Below are positions 42,396-51,290 of a stretch of DNA of 64,000 bases, piece after piece (the stretch's first letter is position 1; the number at the start of each line of letters is the position of its first letter). The stretch covers positions 7,366,001 through 7,430,000 of the forward strand of contig NZ_CP108882.1 in assembly GCF_036347055.1 (NCBI RefSeq). The letters are read 5' to 3'. The position numbers were made by a program, and so were the translations under genes. The DNA is from Streptomyces sp. NBC_00820. Its GTDB lineage: Bacteria > Actinomycetota > Actinomycetes > Streptomycetales > Streptomycetaceae. The notes below the pieces were generated by a model. That model saw only the letters and a program-made list of their open reading frames with translations. It was not told the DNA's origin and did not search any database.

Positions 42396-42890
42396 TCAGA
42401 CGTACAGCTTGTCGATGAAGGCCATCAGATTGCCGGTCGAGCGGGCGATCTGCTCGTCCAGGGTCAGGCTCTCCTCGAGGCGGGAGCCCGACTCCGGGAG
42501 CTTCTTCCCGCGCACGTACAGGGAGCACGCCAGGTCGGTGCACATGTAGACGCCGACCGAGTTGCCCTCGCGGCCCGCGGTGCCCGCCTTGCGTGCCGTC
42601 ATCAGGGAGACGCCGCCCCCGGGGTGGGTCGTCAGGCACACCGAGCACATGCTGCGGTGCAGGAACCCGCGCCGCGAGGCCGGGAAGCGCAGGGTCACGC
42701 CGACGAGCCGGCCCTCCCGCTCGACGAGCAGACAGCTGCGGTCGGGCGCGCCCGGATCCCGCCAGCCGAGGAAGTCGAGGTCCTCCCAGGGGCGCTCGTC
42801 GAGGTCGCGCGGGACGGCCAGCCGCTTGGCCTCGCCCTTGGAGCAGTTGATGAAAGAGCCGCGGATGTCCTGCTCGGTGAGCGACTTCAT
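42396..42890 (-). CDS. FBP-domain (FusB-type) zinc-binding protein
   Basis: A 164-residue protein of the FBP54/FusB C-terminal type. It has a treble-clef zinc site: CSVCLTTHPGG, and VYMCTDLACSLYVRGK 40 residues later. The N-terminal segment MKSLTEQDIRGSFINCSKGE and the final STGNLMAFIDKLYV fit the family. Proteins with this domain bind elongation factor G and, in staphylococci, confer fusidic-acid resistance by releasing stalled EF-G. Here it may be an endogenous translation-recycling factor. The ATG at 42890 has AAAGGAA upstream. Confidence 0.87.
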   Translation of the reverse strand: MKSLTEQDIRGSFINCSKGEAKRLAVPRDLDERPWEDLDFLGWRDPGAPDRSCLLVEREGRLVGVTLRFPASRRGFLHRSMCSVCLTTHPGGGVSLMTARKAGTAGREGNSVGVYMCTDLACSLYVRGKKLPESGSRLEESLTLDEQIARSTGNLMAFIDKLYV

Positions 42891-43011
42891 GGAGGATTCC
42901 TTTCGGAGGGGGCCCGGCTGCCGTGAGTCCGCCGTCTGGAGGCGGACGCACGGCACAAGCTAGGGGTCCTAGGTTAATCATGAGCTTAGTTAGGCATGGG
43001 AGGGTGGGCCA

Positions 43012-43938
43012 ATGGTTTTGGAGGATGCCCCGGCGTCGCGTGGGTGCCGGGCACTGGAACACGTGGCGGCGCGGACCAGCGGGCCGCCACTGGACCCCGG
43101 CGTCCGTATCACCCTCAACTTCCACCCGGACCGGCTGTCCGCCGGAGTACCGATCCTGCGGGCGCTCGCCCGGGACGGCGCCTACCACTCCCAGTTCGTC
43201 ACCGGCACCAGCAACGGAGGCCTCACCGCCCACCCGGGCGGAGACCGCTGGCGCTGGGAGAGCCGGATCTTCGGCGGTGCGTACGACGACGCGGTCCCGG
43301 CGGAGCGTCCGGTCTACGGCGCCCTCGACTTCCGCCGGCAGGTCGTGGGCGCCGCCCCGCGCTTCGGCTTCTCGCACCTCAGGCTGGCCGCCCCGGTCCT
43401 GAACCGGGCCACCTTCTGCTATCCCGACAGTGCCGCCGAACCCTCCGACTTCGGCGTGGCCGGGGCCATGCCCCTCATCGCGGTCGCCGAGGCCGACGAG
43501 CAGGACGCGCTCGATGACTACGTCGAGAGCCATGTCCACGGGGGTGTGGTGCTCGCCCGGGACGTCGAGGCGCTCGTGCTGGACGCGAGTTACCGGGGCA
43601 CGCCCGTGGAGACGGCGGCCCGGGCCCTGCCCTTCCCCGTCCACTGGCACCCCGGCTACCGCCTCACCGTCCCCGGACTCCGCCGCCACGCCGACTACCG
43701 AGGTCCGCGGTACGCCGACCTCGCCGCGCGCATCGCCGAGCACGGCCTGATCACCCCGCGAGTCATCGGCGACGCGGCCCGCTCCGGACGGTACGACCTC
43801 CAGGACCTGAAGATGGTCTGGCACACCCTGGCCCGCTTCGGAGCCCCGGAGGGCGCGGGCACGGCGCGTTCCACACCGGCGCCCTCCCGATCCGGCGGCC
43901 ACGCCGCGACGGCGGAAGCGACGGCTCCGGGGCGGTGA
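43012..43938 (+). CDS. DUF3626 domain protein
   Basis: A 308-residue protein of the DUF3626 family: RITLNFHPDRLSAGVPILRA, then GAYHSQFVTGTSNGGLTAHP with a WRWESRIFGGAYD motif. ERPVYGALDFRRQVVGAAPR and RFGFSHLRLAAPVLNRATFC follow. The conserved His, Arg and Tyr in YGALDF and GGLTAHPGGDRW look catalytic (ADP-ribosyltransferase-like), but the family is uncharacterised as far as I know. The ATG at 43012 is preceded by GGGAGGG. It is divergent from the FBP gene across about 120 bp. The tail beyond about 275 is low-complexity. Confidence 0.85.
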   Translation: MVLEDAPASRGCRALEHVAARTSGPPLDPGVRITLNFHPDRLSAGVPILRALARDGAYHSQFVTGTSNGGLTAHPGGDRWRWESRIFGGAYDDAVPAERPVYGALDFRRQVVGAAPRFGFSHLRLAAPVLNRATFCYPDSAAEPSDFGVAGAMPLIAVAEADEQDALDDYVESHVHGGVVLARDVEALVLDASYRGTPVETAARALPFPVHWHPGYRLTVPGLRRHADYRGPRYADLAARIAEHGLITPRVIGDAARSGRYDLQDLKMVWHTLARFGAPEGAGTARSTPAPSRSGGHAATAEATAPGR

Positions 43939-44158
43939 GGATCACCCGCGGCGGACGTGGGTACCCGCGTACTGGCGTACCCGCGTACGGCGGCGTCCGC
44001 CGCCGGCCGCACGGGCAGGGTGCGCACGTCCTCGTCCGCGGCTCGGCCGCTCGGCCGCTCGGCCCCACCCCACCCCACCCCGTCCCGTCAGCTCCCGCCG
44101 CGTGCCGGGGTCGGGGGCGGGGGCGGGCTGGGCGGGGCCGAGCAGGGGCCGGGGGCCG
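43939..44158. other. Intergenic sequence with short repeats
   Basis: 220 bp between convergent genes. It contains GCGTAC-rich direct repeats (GTACCCGCGTACTGGCGTAC near 43960-43985) and a CCCCA run (44046-44065). No gene seen. Confidence 0.4.
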
Positions 44159-44860
44159 TCACTCCGCCTCTGTGGCCGTCCTGGGCTCCGGCGGCCACAC
44201 GCCCGGGGTGAGGACGCCCAACGCGTAGGCGCGCGCGACCAGTTCCGTGCGGTTGCCGGCATCCCAGCGGGCCGACAGACGGCGCAGATGGTAGGTGACG
44301 CCGTCGCGACTGAGGCCGAGTTCGCGGGCGGCCCGGTCGGTCGTGGCGCCGGCGGCCAGCAGGGCGAGGACCCGGCCCTCGATCGCGGTGACCGCGGCGG
44401 GCTCCGGCTCGCGCGGGGCCGCACACTCGCCCCGTACGTGCAGCATCACCAGCAGCGCGGGCGTCTCGCCGCCGGTGTCGCTCACCGGGTCCGCCGTCAG
44501 TTCCCCGTACCGGTCGGGCCCGGCGGGCGGGCTCCAGGACACCGAGACCTGGTAGCGCGAGCGGCGCCGCATCCGCAGCGCCTCGGCGATCCGCTCCACC
44601 TGGACGGCCTCCTGCGGGCGGAACAGGTCCAGCACATTCCGCTCCCGCAGCCGTCCCGGCGTCGTACCGAACTCCGCCGCCATCGTCAGATTGGCCAGCA
44701 CCACCGAGCCGTACACGTCGCAGAGGGCGATCGGCATCGGCACCCTGTCGAAGAGCAACAGGGCGCGGTTGCGCCACACCACGCCGTTGGCCGGCTCCAT
44801 CCTCACCCGAGCCTCCCGGGGTTCCGGGCCGCTCCCTCTTCCGCGTTCATCCCGGCTCAT
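44159..44860 (-). CDS. PAS-LuxR transcriptional regulator
   Basis: A 233-residue one-component regulator. The N-terminal PAS fold reads MPIALCDVYGSVVLANLTMA (about 42-61) and LRERNVLDLFRPQEAVQVER. The C-terminal LuxR helix-turn-helix is LLAAGATTDRAARELGLSRD followed by GVTYHLRRLSARWDAGNRTE. Architecture and size match PAS-LuxR regulators such as PimM, which activate secondary-metabolite genes in Streptomyces. ATG at 44860 or 44800 possible. It is divergent from the P450-reductase gene (187 bp between starts), so it may regulate it. Sensor ligand unknown. Confidence 0.88.
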   Translation of the reverse strand: MSRDERGRGSGPEPREARVRMEPANGVVWRNRALLLFDRVPMPIALCDVYGSVVLANLTMAAEFGTTPGRLRERNVLDLFRPQEAVQVERIAEALRMRRRSRYQVSVSWSPPAGPDRYGELTADPVSDTGGETPALLVMLHVRGECAAPREPEPAAVTAIEGRVLALLAAGATTDRAARELGLSRDGVTYHLRRLSARWDAGNRTELVARAYALGVLTPGVWPPEPRTATEAE

Positions 44861-45047
44861 CCAAGACGAAGATCCAGGTCAGCGGCAACTTCGCGGGACA
44901 CGGGCGAGTACGCGGCCGTGGCATCGCGCAAGATCTCCGGCCGGATTCGCACTGCGTGAACGTGTAGTGCGACGGCAAGGGCCCGCCCCGCCGGTCGACC
45001 AACCTGGTGCGCAGTACCTCCTTACCGCGAAAGGCAGTTGCCGAGCC

Positions 45048-48000
45048 ATGCCCCCCACCGCACTGCGCCCCGAGGCCGCCGAGGACCGACCCGGTCCGGT
45101 CGTCATCCCCCTCGTCGACATCTCCGCCATCGGCCCCGGCCGCACCCCCGTCCAGCAGGTCATGGAACTGATGCGGGAGCACGGGCCGGTGATCGTGCGC
45201 CGCCTGCACGGGTGGAACACGCTGTTCGTCGCCGACGCCGACATGGTGGCCGACCTCGCCGACGAGGAGCGGTTCGCCAAGCACATCTCGCCCGCCCTGG
45301 AGAACGTGCGCGAGTTCGCCGCCGACGGTCTGTTCACCGCGTACAACGACGAGCCCAACTGGGCCAAGGCGCACGACATCCTGATGCCCGCCTTCGCGCT
45401 CGGCTCGATGCGCACCTACCACCCCGTGATGCTGAAGGTGACCCAGCGGCTCCTCGCCTCCTGGGACCGTGCGGCGCGGGACGACCGGGCGGTCGACATC
45501 CCCGACGACATGACCCGGATGACGCTCGACACCATCGGACTGGCCGGATTCGACTTCGACTTCGGCTCCTTCGACCGCAACGAGCCCCACCCGTTCGTGG
45601 AGTCGATGGTCCGCTGCCTCGAGTGGAGCATGAACCGGCTGGCCCGCGTCCCCGGCAAGGACTACTCGGCGGCCGACGAGGCCTTCCGCGAGGACGCCGA
45701 CTACCTCGCCCGCGTCGTCGACGAGGTCATCGCCTCCCGCACCGGCACCGACCAGAGCGCCGCCGAGGACCTGCTCGGCCTCATGCTCACCGCCGAGCAC
45801 CCGGACGACGGCACCACCCTCGACACCGAGAACATCCGCAACCAGGTCATCACCTTCCTGATCGCGGGTCACGAGACCACCTCCAGCGCGATGTCCTTCG
45901 CGCTGTACTACCTGGCCAAGCACCCGGCCGCTCTCCAGCTCGTCCAGCGCGAGGCCGACGCGCTGTGGGGCGACACCCCCGACCCCGAGCCGACGTACGA
46001 CGAGGTCGGCAGGCTGACGTACACCCGGCAGGTCCTCAACGAGGCGCTGCGCCTGTGGCCGACCGCGCCCGCCTTCACCCGGCGCGCCCTCCAGGACACC
46101 CTGCTCGGCGGGCGGATCCCGCTCAAGGCCGGACAGCCGGTCACCGTGCTCACCTCGATGCTGCACCGTGAGCCGATGTGGGGCGACAACCCCGAGCTGT
46201 TCGACCCCTCGCGGTTCACCGCGGAGGCCGAGGCGGCCCGGCCGGTGCACGCCTTCAAGCCGTTCGGCACCGGTGAACGCGCCTGCATCGGGCGGCAGTT
46301 CGCCCTGCACGAGGCGACCATGCTGCTCGCGATGATCGTCCACCGCTTCCGGCTGCACGACCACGCCGACTACGAGCTCACGGTGAAGGAGACGCTCACC
46401 CTCAAGCCCGAGGGCTTCACGCTGACCCTCACCCCGCGCACCCCGGCCGACCGCGTGCACGCGCCGCTGCCGGGTGCTCCCGCCGCCATCGTGGAAGGCG
46501 CGCGCGACGACGCCGCCCTCCCCTCCCGTGTCCTTCCGGGCACCGGTGCCCTCCTCCTGCACGGCAGCAACTACGGCACCTGCCGCGAGTTCGCCGCGCA
46601 ACTCGCCGACGAGGCCGCCGACCTCGGCTGCGACACCCAGGTGGCTCCCCTGGACGACTTCGCCGACGGTCTGCCCACCGACCGTCCGGTGATCATCACG
46701 GCCGCCTCCTACAACGGCCGCCCCACCGACGACGCCACCGCCTTCCACGCCTGGCTGGACGGCACCCCCGACCTGACCGGCGTGACGTACGCCGTCCTCG
46801 GTGTCGGCGACCGCAACTGGGCCGCCACCTACCAGCACGTGCCGACCCGCGTCGACGACCGCCTCGCCGAACTCGGCGCCACCCGGCTGACCGAGCGCGC
46901 CGCCGCCGACGCCTCCGGCGATCTCAACGGCACCGTCCGCGAGTTCACCGCCCGGATGCGCACCGCCCTGCTGGAACAGTACGGCGACCCCGACGCCACG
47001 ACCGCCACCGCGGCCGAGCCCGCCACCGGCTACGAGGTCCGCACCCTGACCGGCGGCCCCCTGGACGCACTCGCCGAGCGCCACGGGCTCGTGCCCATGA
47101 CGGTTGCCGAGGCCCGCGACCTCACCGCCCCCGGCTACCCGCGCGTCAAGCGACTCCTGCGCGTCGCCCTGCCCGACGGCGTCACCTACCGCACCGCCGA
47201 CCACTTCACGGTGATGCCCGAGAACGACCCGGCCCTCGTCGAGCGTGCCGCCGCCGCGCTCGGCGTCGACCTGGACACCGTCCTCGACATCCGCGCCGCC
47301 CGCCCGCGCCGCGACGGCCTCGCCGTCGACCGCCCGCTGACGGCACGCCAGTTGTTCACGTACCACGTCGAGCTGAACGAGCGTCCGACCCCGCACCAGC
47401 GGGCCGCGCTCGCCGACGCCAACCCGTGCCCGCCGGAGAAGGTGGCCCTCGCCGCCCTGACCGACGACGACCCGCGCACCCTCGTCGAGGTCGTCGAGGA
47501 CAACCCGGCCCTGCGCGGCGCCCTCGACTGGCCGGCCCTCCTCGACCTGCTCACCCCGCTGCGCCCGCGCATCTACTCGGTCTCCTCGTCGCCCGCGGCG
47601 GACTCCCGCCACGCGGACCTCATGGTCTCCCTGCTGGAGGCCCCCGCGCGCTCGGGCAACGGCGTGTACCGGGGGACCGGTTCCGGTTACCTGAACTCCC
47701 TCAAGGCCGGCGGCACCGTGCTGGCGCGCGTGCAGCCCTGCCGCGAGGCGTTCCGGATCGACAGCGCCTCCCCGGAGCCGGTGATCATGATCGGTGCCGG
47801 TACCGGGCTCGCGCCCTTCCGCGGCGCCATCGCCGACCGTACGGCGGCCGTGGCCGAGGGCGCCGAACTCGCCCCCGCCCTCTGCTACTTCGGCTGCGAC
47901 GCGCCCGACGCCGACTACCTCCACTCCGAGGAGCTGCGCGCCGCCGAGGCCGCCGGGGCCGTCTCGATGCGCCCGGCCTTCAGCGAACAGCCCGAGGACG

Positions 48001-48242
48001 GGGTGATGTTCGTCCAGCACCGCGTCGCCGCCGAGGCCGACGAGGTCTGGGAGCTGCTGACCGCCGGAGCCCGCGTCTTCGTCTGCGGCGACGGCTCGCG
48101 GATGGCGCCCGGCGTGCGTGAGGCGTTCCGCACCCTCTACCAGGACCGCACGCCCGGCGCCGACCGGGCCGCGGCCGACGCGTGGCTCGACACGCTGGTG
48201 GCCGACGGGCGTTACGTCGAGGACGTCTACGCGGCGGGCTGA
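45048..48242 (+). CDS. Self-sufficient cytochrome P450-reductase fusion (CYP102/BM3-like)
   Basis: A 1,064-residue fusion. The P450 domain (about 1-455) has LIAGHETTSSAMSF with Glu276 and heme loop FKPFGTGERACIGRQF with Cys413. A flavodoxin/FMN domain starts near 498 (LLLHGSNYGTCREFAAQL; VLGVGDRNWAATY). A ferredoxin-NADP reductase part follows: FAD site RIYSVSSSPAADS, then GVYRGTGSGYLNSL, NADPH site IMIGAGTGLAPFRGAIADR and terminal FVCGDGSRMAPGVR...YVEDVYAAG. It can catalyse NADPH-driven subterminal hydroxylation of fatty acids without external partners. Start ATG at 45048; the ribosome site is weak. It is flanked by the divergent PAS-LuxR gene and a strong terminator. Confidence 0.96.
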   Translation: MPPTALRPEAAEDRPGPVVIPLVDISAIGPGRTPVQQVMELMREHGPVIVRRLHGWNTLFVADADMVADLADEERFAKHISPALENVREFAADGLFTAYNDEPNWAKAHDILMPAFALGSMRTYHPVMLKVTQRLLASWDRAARDDRAVDIPDDMTRMTLDTIGLAGFDFDFGSFDRNEPHPFVESMVRCLEWSMNRLARVPGKDYSAADEAFREDADYLARVVDEVIASRTGTDQSAAEDLLGLMLTAEHPDDGTTLDTENIRNQVITFLIAGHETTSSAMSFALYYLAKHPAALQLVQREADALWGDTPDPEPTYDEVGRLTYTRQVLNEALRLWPTAPAFTRRALQDTLLGGRIPLKAGQPVTVLTSMLHREPMWGDNPELFDPSRFTAEAEAARPVHAFKPFGTGERACIGRQFALHEATMLLAMIVHRFRLHDHADYELTVKETLTLKPEGFTLTLTPRTPADRVHAPLPGAPAAIVEGARDDAALPSRVLPGTGALLLHGSNYGTCREFAAQLADEAADLGCDTQVAPLDDFADGLPTDRPVIITAASYNGRPTDDATAFHAWLDGTPDLTGVTYAVLGVGDRNWAATYQHVPTRVDDRLAELGATRLTERAAADASGDLNGTVREFTARMRTALLEQYGDPDATTATAAEPATGYEVRTLTGGPLDALAERHGLVPMTVAEARDLTAPGYPRVKRLLRVALPDGVTYRTADHFTVMPENDPALVERAAAALGVDLDTVLDIRAARPRRDGLAVDRPLTARQLFTYHVELNERPTPHQRAALADANPCPPEKVALAALTDDDPRTLVEVVEDNPALRGALDWPALLDLLTPLRPRIYSVSSSPAADSRHADLMVSLLEAPARSGNGVYRGTGSGYLNSLKAGGTVLARVQPCREAFRIDSASPEPVIMIGAGTGLAPFRGAIADRTAAVAEGAELAPALCYFGCDAPDADYLHSEELRAAEAAGAVSMRPAFSEQPEDGVMFVQHRVAAEADEVWELLTAGARVFVCGDGSRMAPGVREAFRTLYQDRTPGADRAAADAWLDTLVADGRYVEDVYAAG

Positions 48243-48248
48243 CCGGTC

Positions 48249-48296
48249 CGGGCCGGGCGGGGCGCACACCGAGGCAGGTGCGCCCCGCCCGGCCCG
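48249..48296 (+). terminator. Very strong terminator after the P450-reductase gene
   Basis: A 19 bp perfect stem: CGGGCCGGGCGGGGCGCAC (48249-48267) with its exact complement at 48278-48296, 10-nt loop. It begins 7 nt after the stop codon. Confidence 0.9.
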
Positions 48297-48440
48297 CCGG
48301 CGCGTGACGCGCCCCCGCGCGGCACGGCGTCATCCGCCTCGCACATAGCTCACAGCGTGAGATAAGAGGCGGCAACGAGTCGCCCCCGGTCCGTCCCGGG
48401 AGGTATGTTGCAGGTCGGGCTGGGTTTCGGAGGGGGACAC

Positions 48441-49730
48441 GTGGCGGGGCGGAACGGGCGCACGGTGCGCGACCTGAGGCGGGGCAACCGTTCGGCCGTG
48501 TTGCAACGGCTGTACTTCGACGGCCCGCTCAGCCGGTTCGAGCTGGGCCCGGTCACCGGACTCAGCTCCGGGTCCGTCAGCAACGTCGTCGCCGACCTCG
48601 TCACCGACGGCCTGGTCGAGGAGGCCGGCAGCGTCGACTCCGACGGCGGCCGCCCCCGTACCCTTCTGCGCGTGGCCCCGCACAGCGGCCAGATGATCGG
48701 CGTGGACGTCGGCGAAACCCGCGTCCGCATCGAGCTGTTCGACCTGGCTCTCACCGAACTCGCCCGCGCCGAACGCCCGCTGACCCCGCAGGTCTACGAC
48801 GCCGACGTCATCGCCGGGCACATCCGCGACGGTGTCGCCGAGGTCCTCGCGGCCGAATCCGCCGTACCCGAAAGGCTGCTGGGCGTCGGCGTCGGTGTCC
48901 CCGGCATCGTCGAGCACACCGCCGAACACGGCGCCGTCGTGCACGGGCAGACGATCGGCTGGGACGCGGTCCCGCTGGAGCGGATGCTCCGGTCCGCCTC
49001 CCCCCTGCCGGACACGGTGCCGTACTTCATCGACAACGGCGCCAAGACCCTGGGACAGGCCGAGATGTGGTTCGGCGCGGGGCGCGGCGCCCGCAGCGCC
49101 GTCGTCGTCCTCCTCGGCTCCGGCGTCGGCGCCTGCCTGGTCACCCCCGAGGTGGAGCACGGGCGCGCCGTCGAGTGGGGGCATCTCACCGTGCGGGTCC
49201 GGGGACGCCGCTGCCGCTGCGGTGCGCCCGGCTGCCTGGAGGCCTACGCGGGCGCCGAGTCACTGCCGGCCCGCTGGCGCGAGGAGGGCGGACGCCCGCC
49301 CGAGGACAGCGACGAGGAGACCGCCCTCACCGCGATGCTCGCCGCCGCCTACCCGGCCGACGGCGCCGCCCCCGACCCGGTCGCACTCGCCGTCCTGGAG
49401 GAGACCGCCGAGTACCTGGGCGCGGGGCTGTCCGACCTGATCAACCTCTTCCAGCCCGAGCGGATCCTCGTCGGTGGCTGGGCCGGGCTCCAGCTCGGCA
49501 CCAGATTCCTGCCCGCCGTACGCCGGTACGCGACGACGTACGCTCTGCGTCACCCGGCCGACAAGGTCACCATCGACCTCGGCCGGCTCGGCCCCGACGC
49601 GGTCACCGTCGGTGCGGCGATCCTGCCCCTCGCCGACTTCTTCGCCCGGGGCGGCCGCCGTGCCGAGCCGGCCACCGAGGACCGCCTCCCGGCGTGGCGG
49701 ACCGCCCTGGAGGACCGGACACCGCGCTGA
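48441..49730 (+). CDS. ROK-family transcriptional regulator (NagC/XylR type)
   Basis: A 429-residue ROK repressor. The winged helix-turn-helix is RRGNRSAVLQRLYFDGPLSR then LSSGSVSNVVADLVTDGLVE (about 12-55). The sugar-kinase-like fold follows with IGVDVGETRVRIELFDLALT, GVGVGVPGIVEHTAEHGAVV and the zinc motif RCRCGAPGCLEAYAG. The GTG at 48441 is used because GGAGGGG lies 5-10 nt upstream; the frame continues open to 48405 without such a site. ROK regulators respond to sugars or their phosphates. Its target is not obvious: no sugar operon is adjacent. Confidence 0.9.
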   Translation: MAGRNGRTVRDLRRGNRSAVLQRLYFDGPLSRFELGPVTGLSSGSVSNVVADLVTDGLVEEAGSVDSDGGRPRTLLRVAPHSGQMIGVDVGETRVRIELFDLALTELARAERPLTPQVYDADVIAGHIRDGVAEVLAAESAVPERLLGVGVGVPGIVEHTAEHGAVVHGQTIGWDAVPLERMLRSASPLPDTVPYFIDNGAKTLGQAEMWFGAGRGARSAVVVLLGSGVGACLVTPEVEHGRAVEWGHLTVRVRGRRCRCGAPGCLEAYAGAESLPARWREEGGRPPEDSDEETALTAMLAAAYPADGAAPDPVALAVLEETAEYLGAGLSDLINLFQPERILVGGWAGLQLGTRFLPAVRRYATTYALRHPADKVTIDLGRLGPDAVTVGAAILPLADFFARGGRRAEPATEDRLPAWRTALEDRTPR

Positions 49731-49764
49731 GCGACGGCACGGACGGCCTCGCGGGCATGAGGAA

Positions 49765-49798
49765 GCCCCGGTCGCGACGGGGGAATCACGACCGGGGC
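49765..49798. terminator. Terminator hairpin between convergent genes
   Basis: GCCCCGGTCG (49765-49774) pairs with CGACCGGGGC (49789-49798), 14-nt loop. It lies 35 nt after the ROK regulator and can also stop transcription coming from the opposite PHP gene. Confidence 0.7.
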
Positions 49799-49975
49799 GG
49801 TCAGATGGTGGGCACGCATGGCGGTCGCCTCGCGGCGAAACGCTCCACAGGGCTTCAGCCGGACGATCGTCCCTGTGGGCAGAGGTGAGGCCCGGGGACA
49901 CTGTCCCATCCGCACCCACGTTCTGTTCAACGGGTGACCGTCCCGTGGTGTTCCGGCCACGTGGCGTGATCCGGG

Positions 49976-51028
49976 TCACGCCCGGGTCGCCGGGTCCGCC
50001 GCGCGCCCCGGCGTACGGCCCTCCCGTGTCCAGGCCAGCAGCTCGTCGGCCGACCAGGTGGTCACCACCCGCTCGGCGGGCACCCCGCACTCCTCGGCGC
50101 GGGCACAGCCGTAGACCTGCCAGTCCAGCTGGCCGGGCGCGTGCGCGTCGGTGTCGATCGAGAACAGTGTGCCCGCGGCGACGGCCCTGCGCAGCAGCCG
50201 CCGGGGCGGGTCCAGCCGCTCGGGGCGGCTGTTGATCTCCACGGCCGTGCCCGACTCGGCACAGGCGGCGAAGACCTCGTCCGCGTCGAACTCCGATTCC
50301 GGCCGGCCACGGCCCGTGACCAGGCGGCCCGTGCAGTGCCCGAGGACGTCCGCGTGCGGATGGCGTACGGCGGCCACCATCCGGCGGGTCATCGCGCGCG
50401 CGTCCATCCGCAGCTTGGAGTGCACCGACACCACCACGACGTCCAGCCGCTCCAGCAGCTCGGGCTCCTGGTCCAGCGAGCCGTCCTCCAGGATGTCGCA
50501 CTCGATGCCGGTGAGCAGCCTGAACGGCGCCCAGCGCGTGTTCAGCTCCGCCACCAGGTCCAGCTGCTCGCGCAGCCGCCCGGGTGACAGACCGCGGGCC
50601 ACGGTCAGCCGGGGGGAGTGGTCGGTCAGGGCCGTCCACTCGTGCCCGAGGCGGGCCGCCGTCCACCCCATCTCCTCGACCGTGCTGCCGCCGTCAGACC
50701 AGTCCGAATGCGTGTGGCAGTCCCCGCGCTGCAGCGCCAGCAGCTCCCTCCCGCCCTCGACGGCGAGCGGCGCCCCGGCCTCCTCCTCCAGGTTCCGCAG
50801 ATAGCCCGGAACCTCCCCGGCCAGGGCCTCCCGCACCACCTGGGCGGTCTTGGGCCCGACCCCCTTCAGGGACTCCAGGGTCCCGGCCCGCGTCCGCAGG
50901 GCGACCTGCCCCTCGGGCAGCGCCGACAGCACCCGGGCGGCGGTACGGAAGGCCCGTACCCGGTAGGTGGGCGCCTGCGACCGCTCCAGCAGGAAAGCGA
51001 TCCGGTCCAGGGCCGCGACGGGATCCAT
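49976..51028 (-). CDS. PHP-domain protein with helix-hairpin-helix (PolX C-terminal-like)
   Basis: A 350-residue protein. The N-terminal helical part has an HhH motif (LESLKGVGPKTAQVVREALA). The PHP phosphoesterase domain has metal ligands in GDCHTHSDWSDGGST, ALTDHSPRLTVARGL, GIECDILEDG, VVSVHSKLRM, HCTGRLVTGRGRPE and SIDTDAHAP. The order corresponds to the 8-kDa-like and PHP regions of PolX-family DNA polymerases without the polymerase palm. It may act in base-excision repair as a 3'-5' exonuclease or phosphatase. The ATG at 51028 has GGAGG 5 nt upstream; the frame stays open upstream only because of tandem repeats. Confidence 0.88.
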   Translation of the reverse strand: MDPVAALDRIAFLLERSQAPTYRVRAFRTAARVLSALPEGQVALRTRAGTLESLKGVGPKTAQVVREALAGEVPGYLRNLEEEAGAPLAVEGGRELLALQRGDCHTHSDWSDGGSTVEEMGWTAARLGHEWTALTDHSPRLTVARGLSPGRLREQLDLVAELNTRWAPFRLLTGIECDILEDGSLDQEPELLERLDVVVVSVHSKLRMDARAMTRRMVAAVRHPHADVLGHCTGRLVTGRGRPESEFDADEVFAACAESGTAVEINSRPERLDPPRRLLRRAVAAGTLFSIDTDAHAPGQLDWQVYGCARAEECGVPAERVVTTWSADELLAWTREGRTPGRAADPATRA

Positions 51029-51079
51029 GGTCACCTCCGGCACCCGTACGGACCTCCAGGGTTCCCCACAGGTGCGGCC

Positions 51080-51245
51080 GCCGCACGACGACTCCGGGCC
51101 CGCGGGACGTGCCCGTCGCACGGTGGCGCCGGGACCGCGGAGTGCGCCCGTCGTACGGCGACTCCGGGCCCGTGGGACGTGTCCGTCGTACGGCGACACC
51201 GGGCCCGTGGGGCGCGCTCGTCGTGCGGCGACGCCCGGACGGCTT
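51080..51245. repeat. 35-bp tandem repeat array
   Basis: Four full degenerate copies (51080-51114, 51115-51149, 51150-51184, 51185-51219) and a partial fifth up to about 51245. The clearest unit is GTCGTACGGCGACTCCGGGC followed by CCGTGGGACGTGTCC. It lies between the divergent PHP and 81-residue-protein genes and thus inside their shared promoter region. The GTACGGC core also occurs in the 15-bp array at 40.9 kb. Confidence 0.85.
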
Positions 51246-51290
51246 CCGTGGACGAGTCGTCCGCCCGCGTCGCGTTCTAGGCTCTATTGC

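Noticed and set aside
42961..43010. Second iron box in the FBP/DUF3626 intergenic region (CTAGGTTAATCATGAGCTTAGTTAGG).
   Set aside because: Half-sites resemble the box but spacing and symmetry are poor compared with the clear site at 38571-38589.
44847..48269. A 1,140-codon minus-strand frame antisense to the P450-reductase fusion.
   Set aside because: High-GC DNA gives long shadow frames. The translation has no family motif, while the forward strand encodes a full three-domain enzyme.
51080..51245. CRISPR array.
   Set aside because: The 35 bp units are degenerate and directly adjacent with no unique spacers; no cas genes are in the window.
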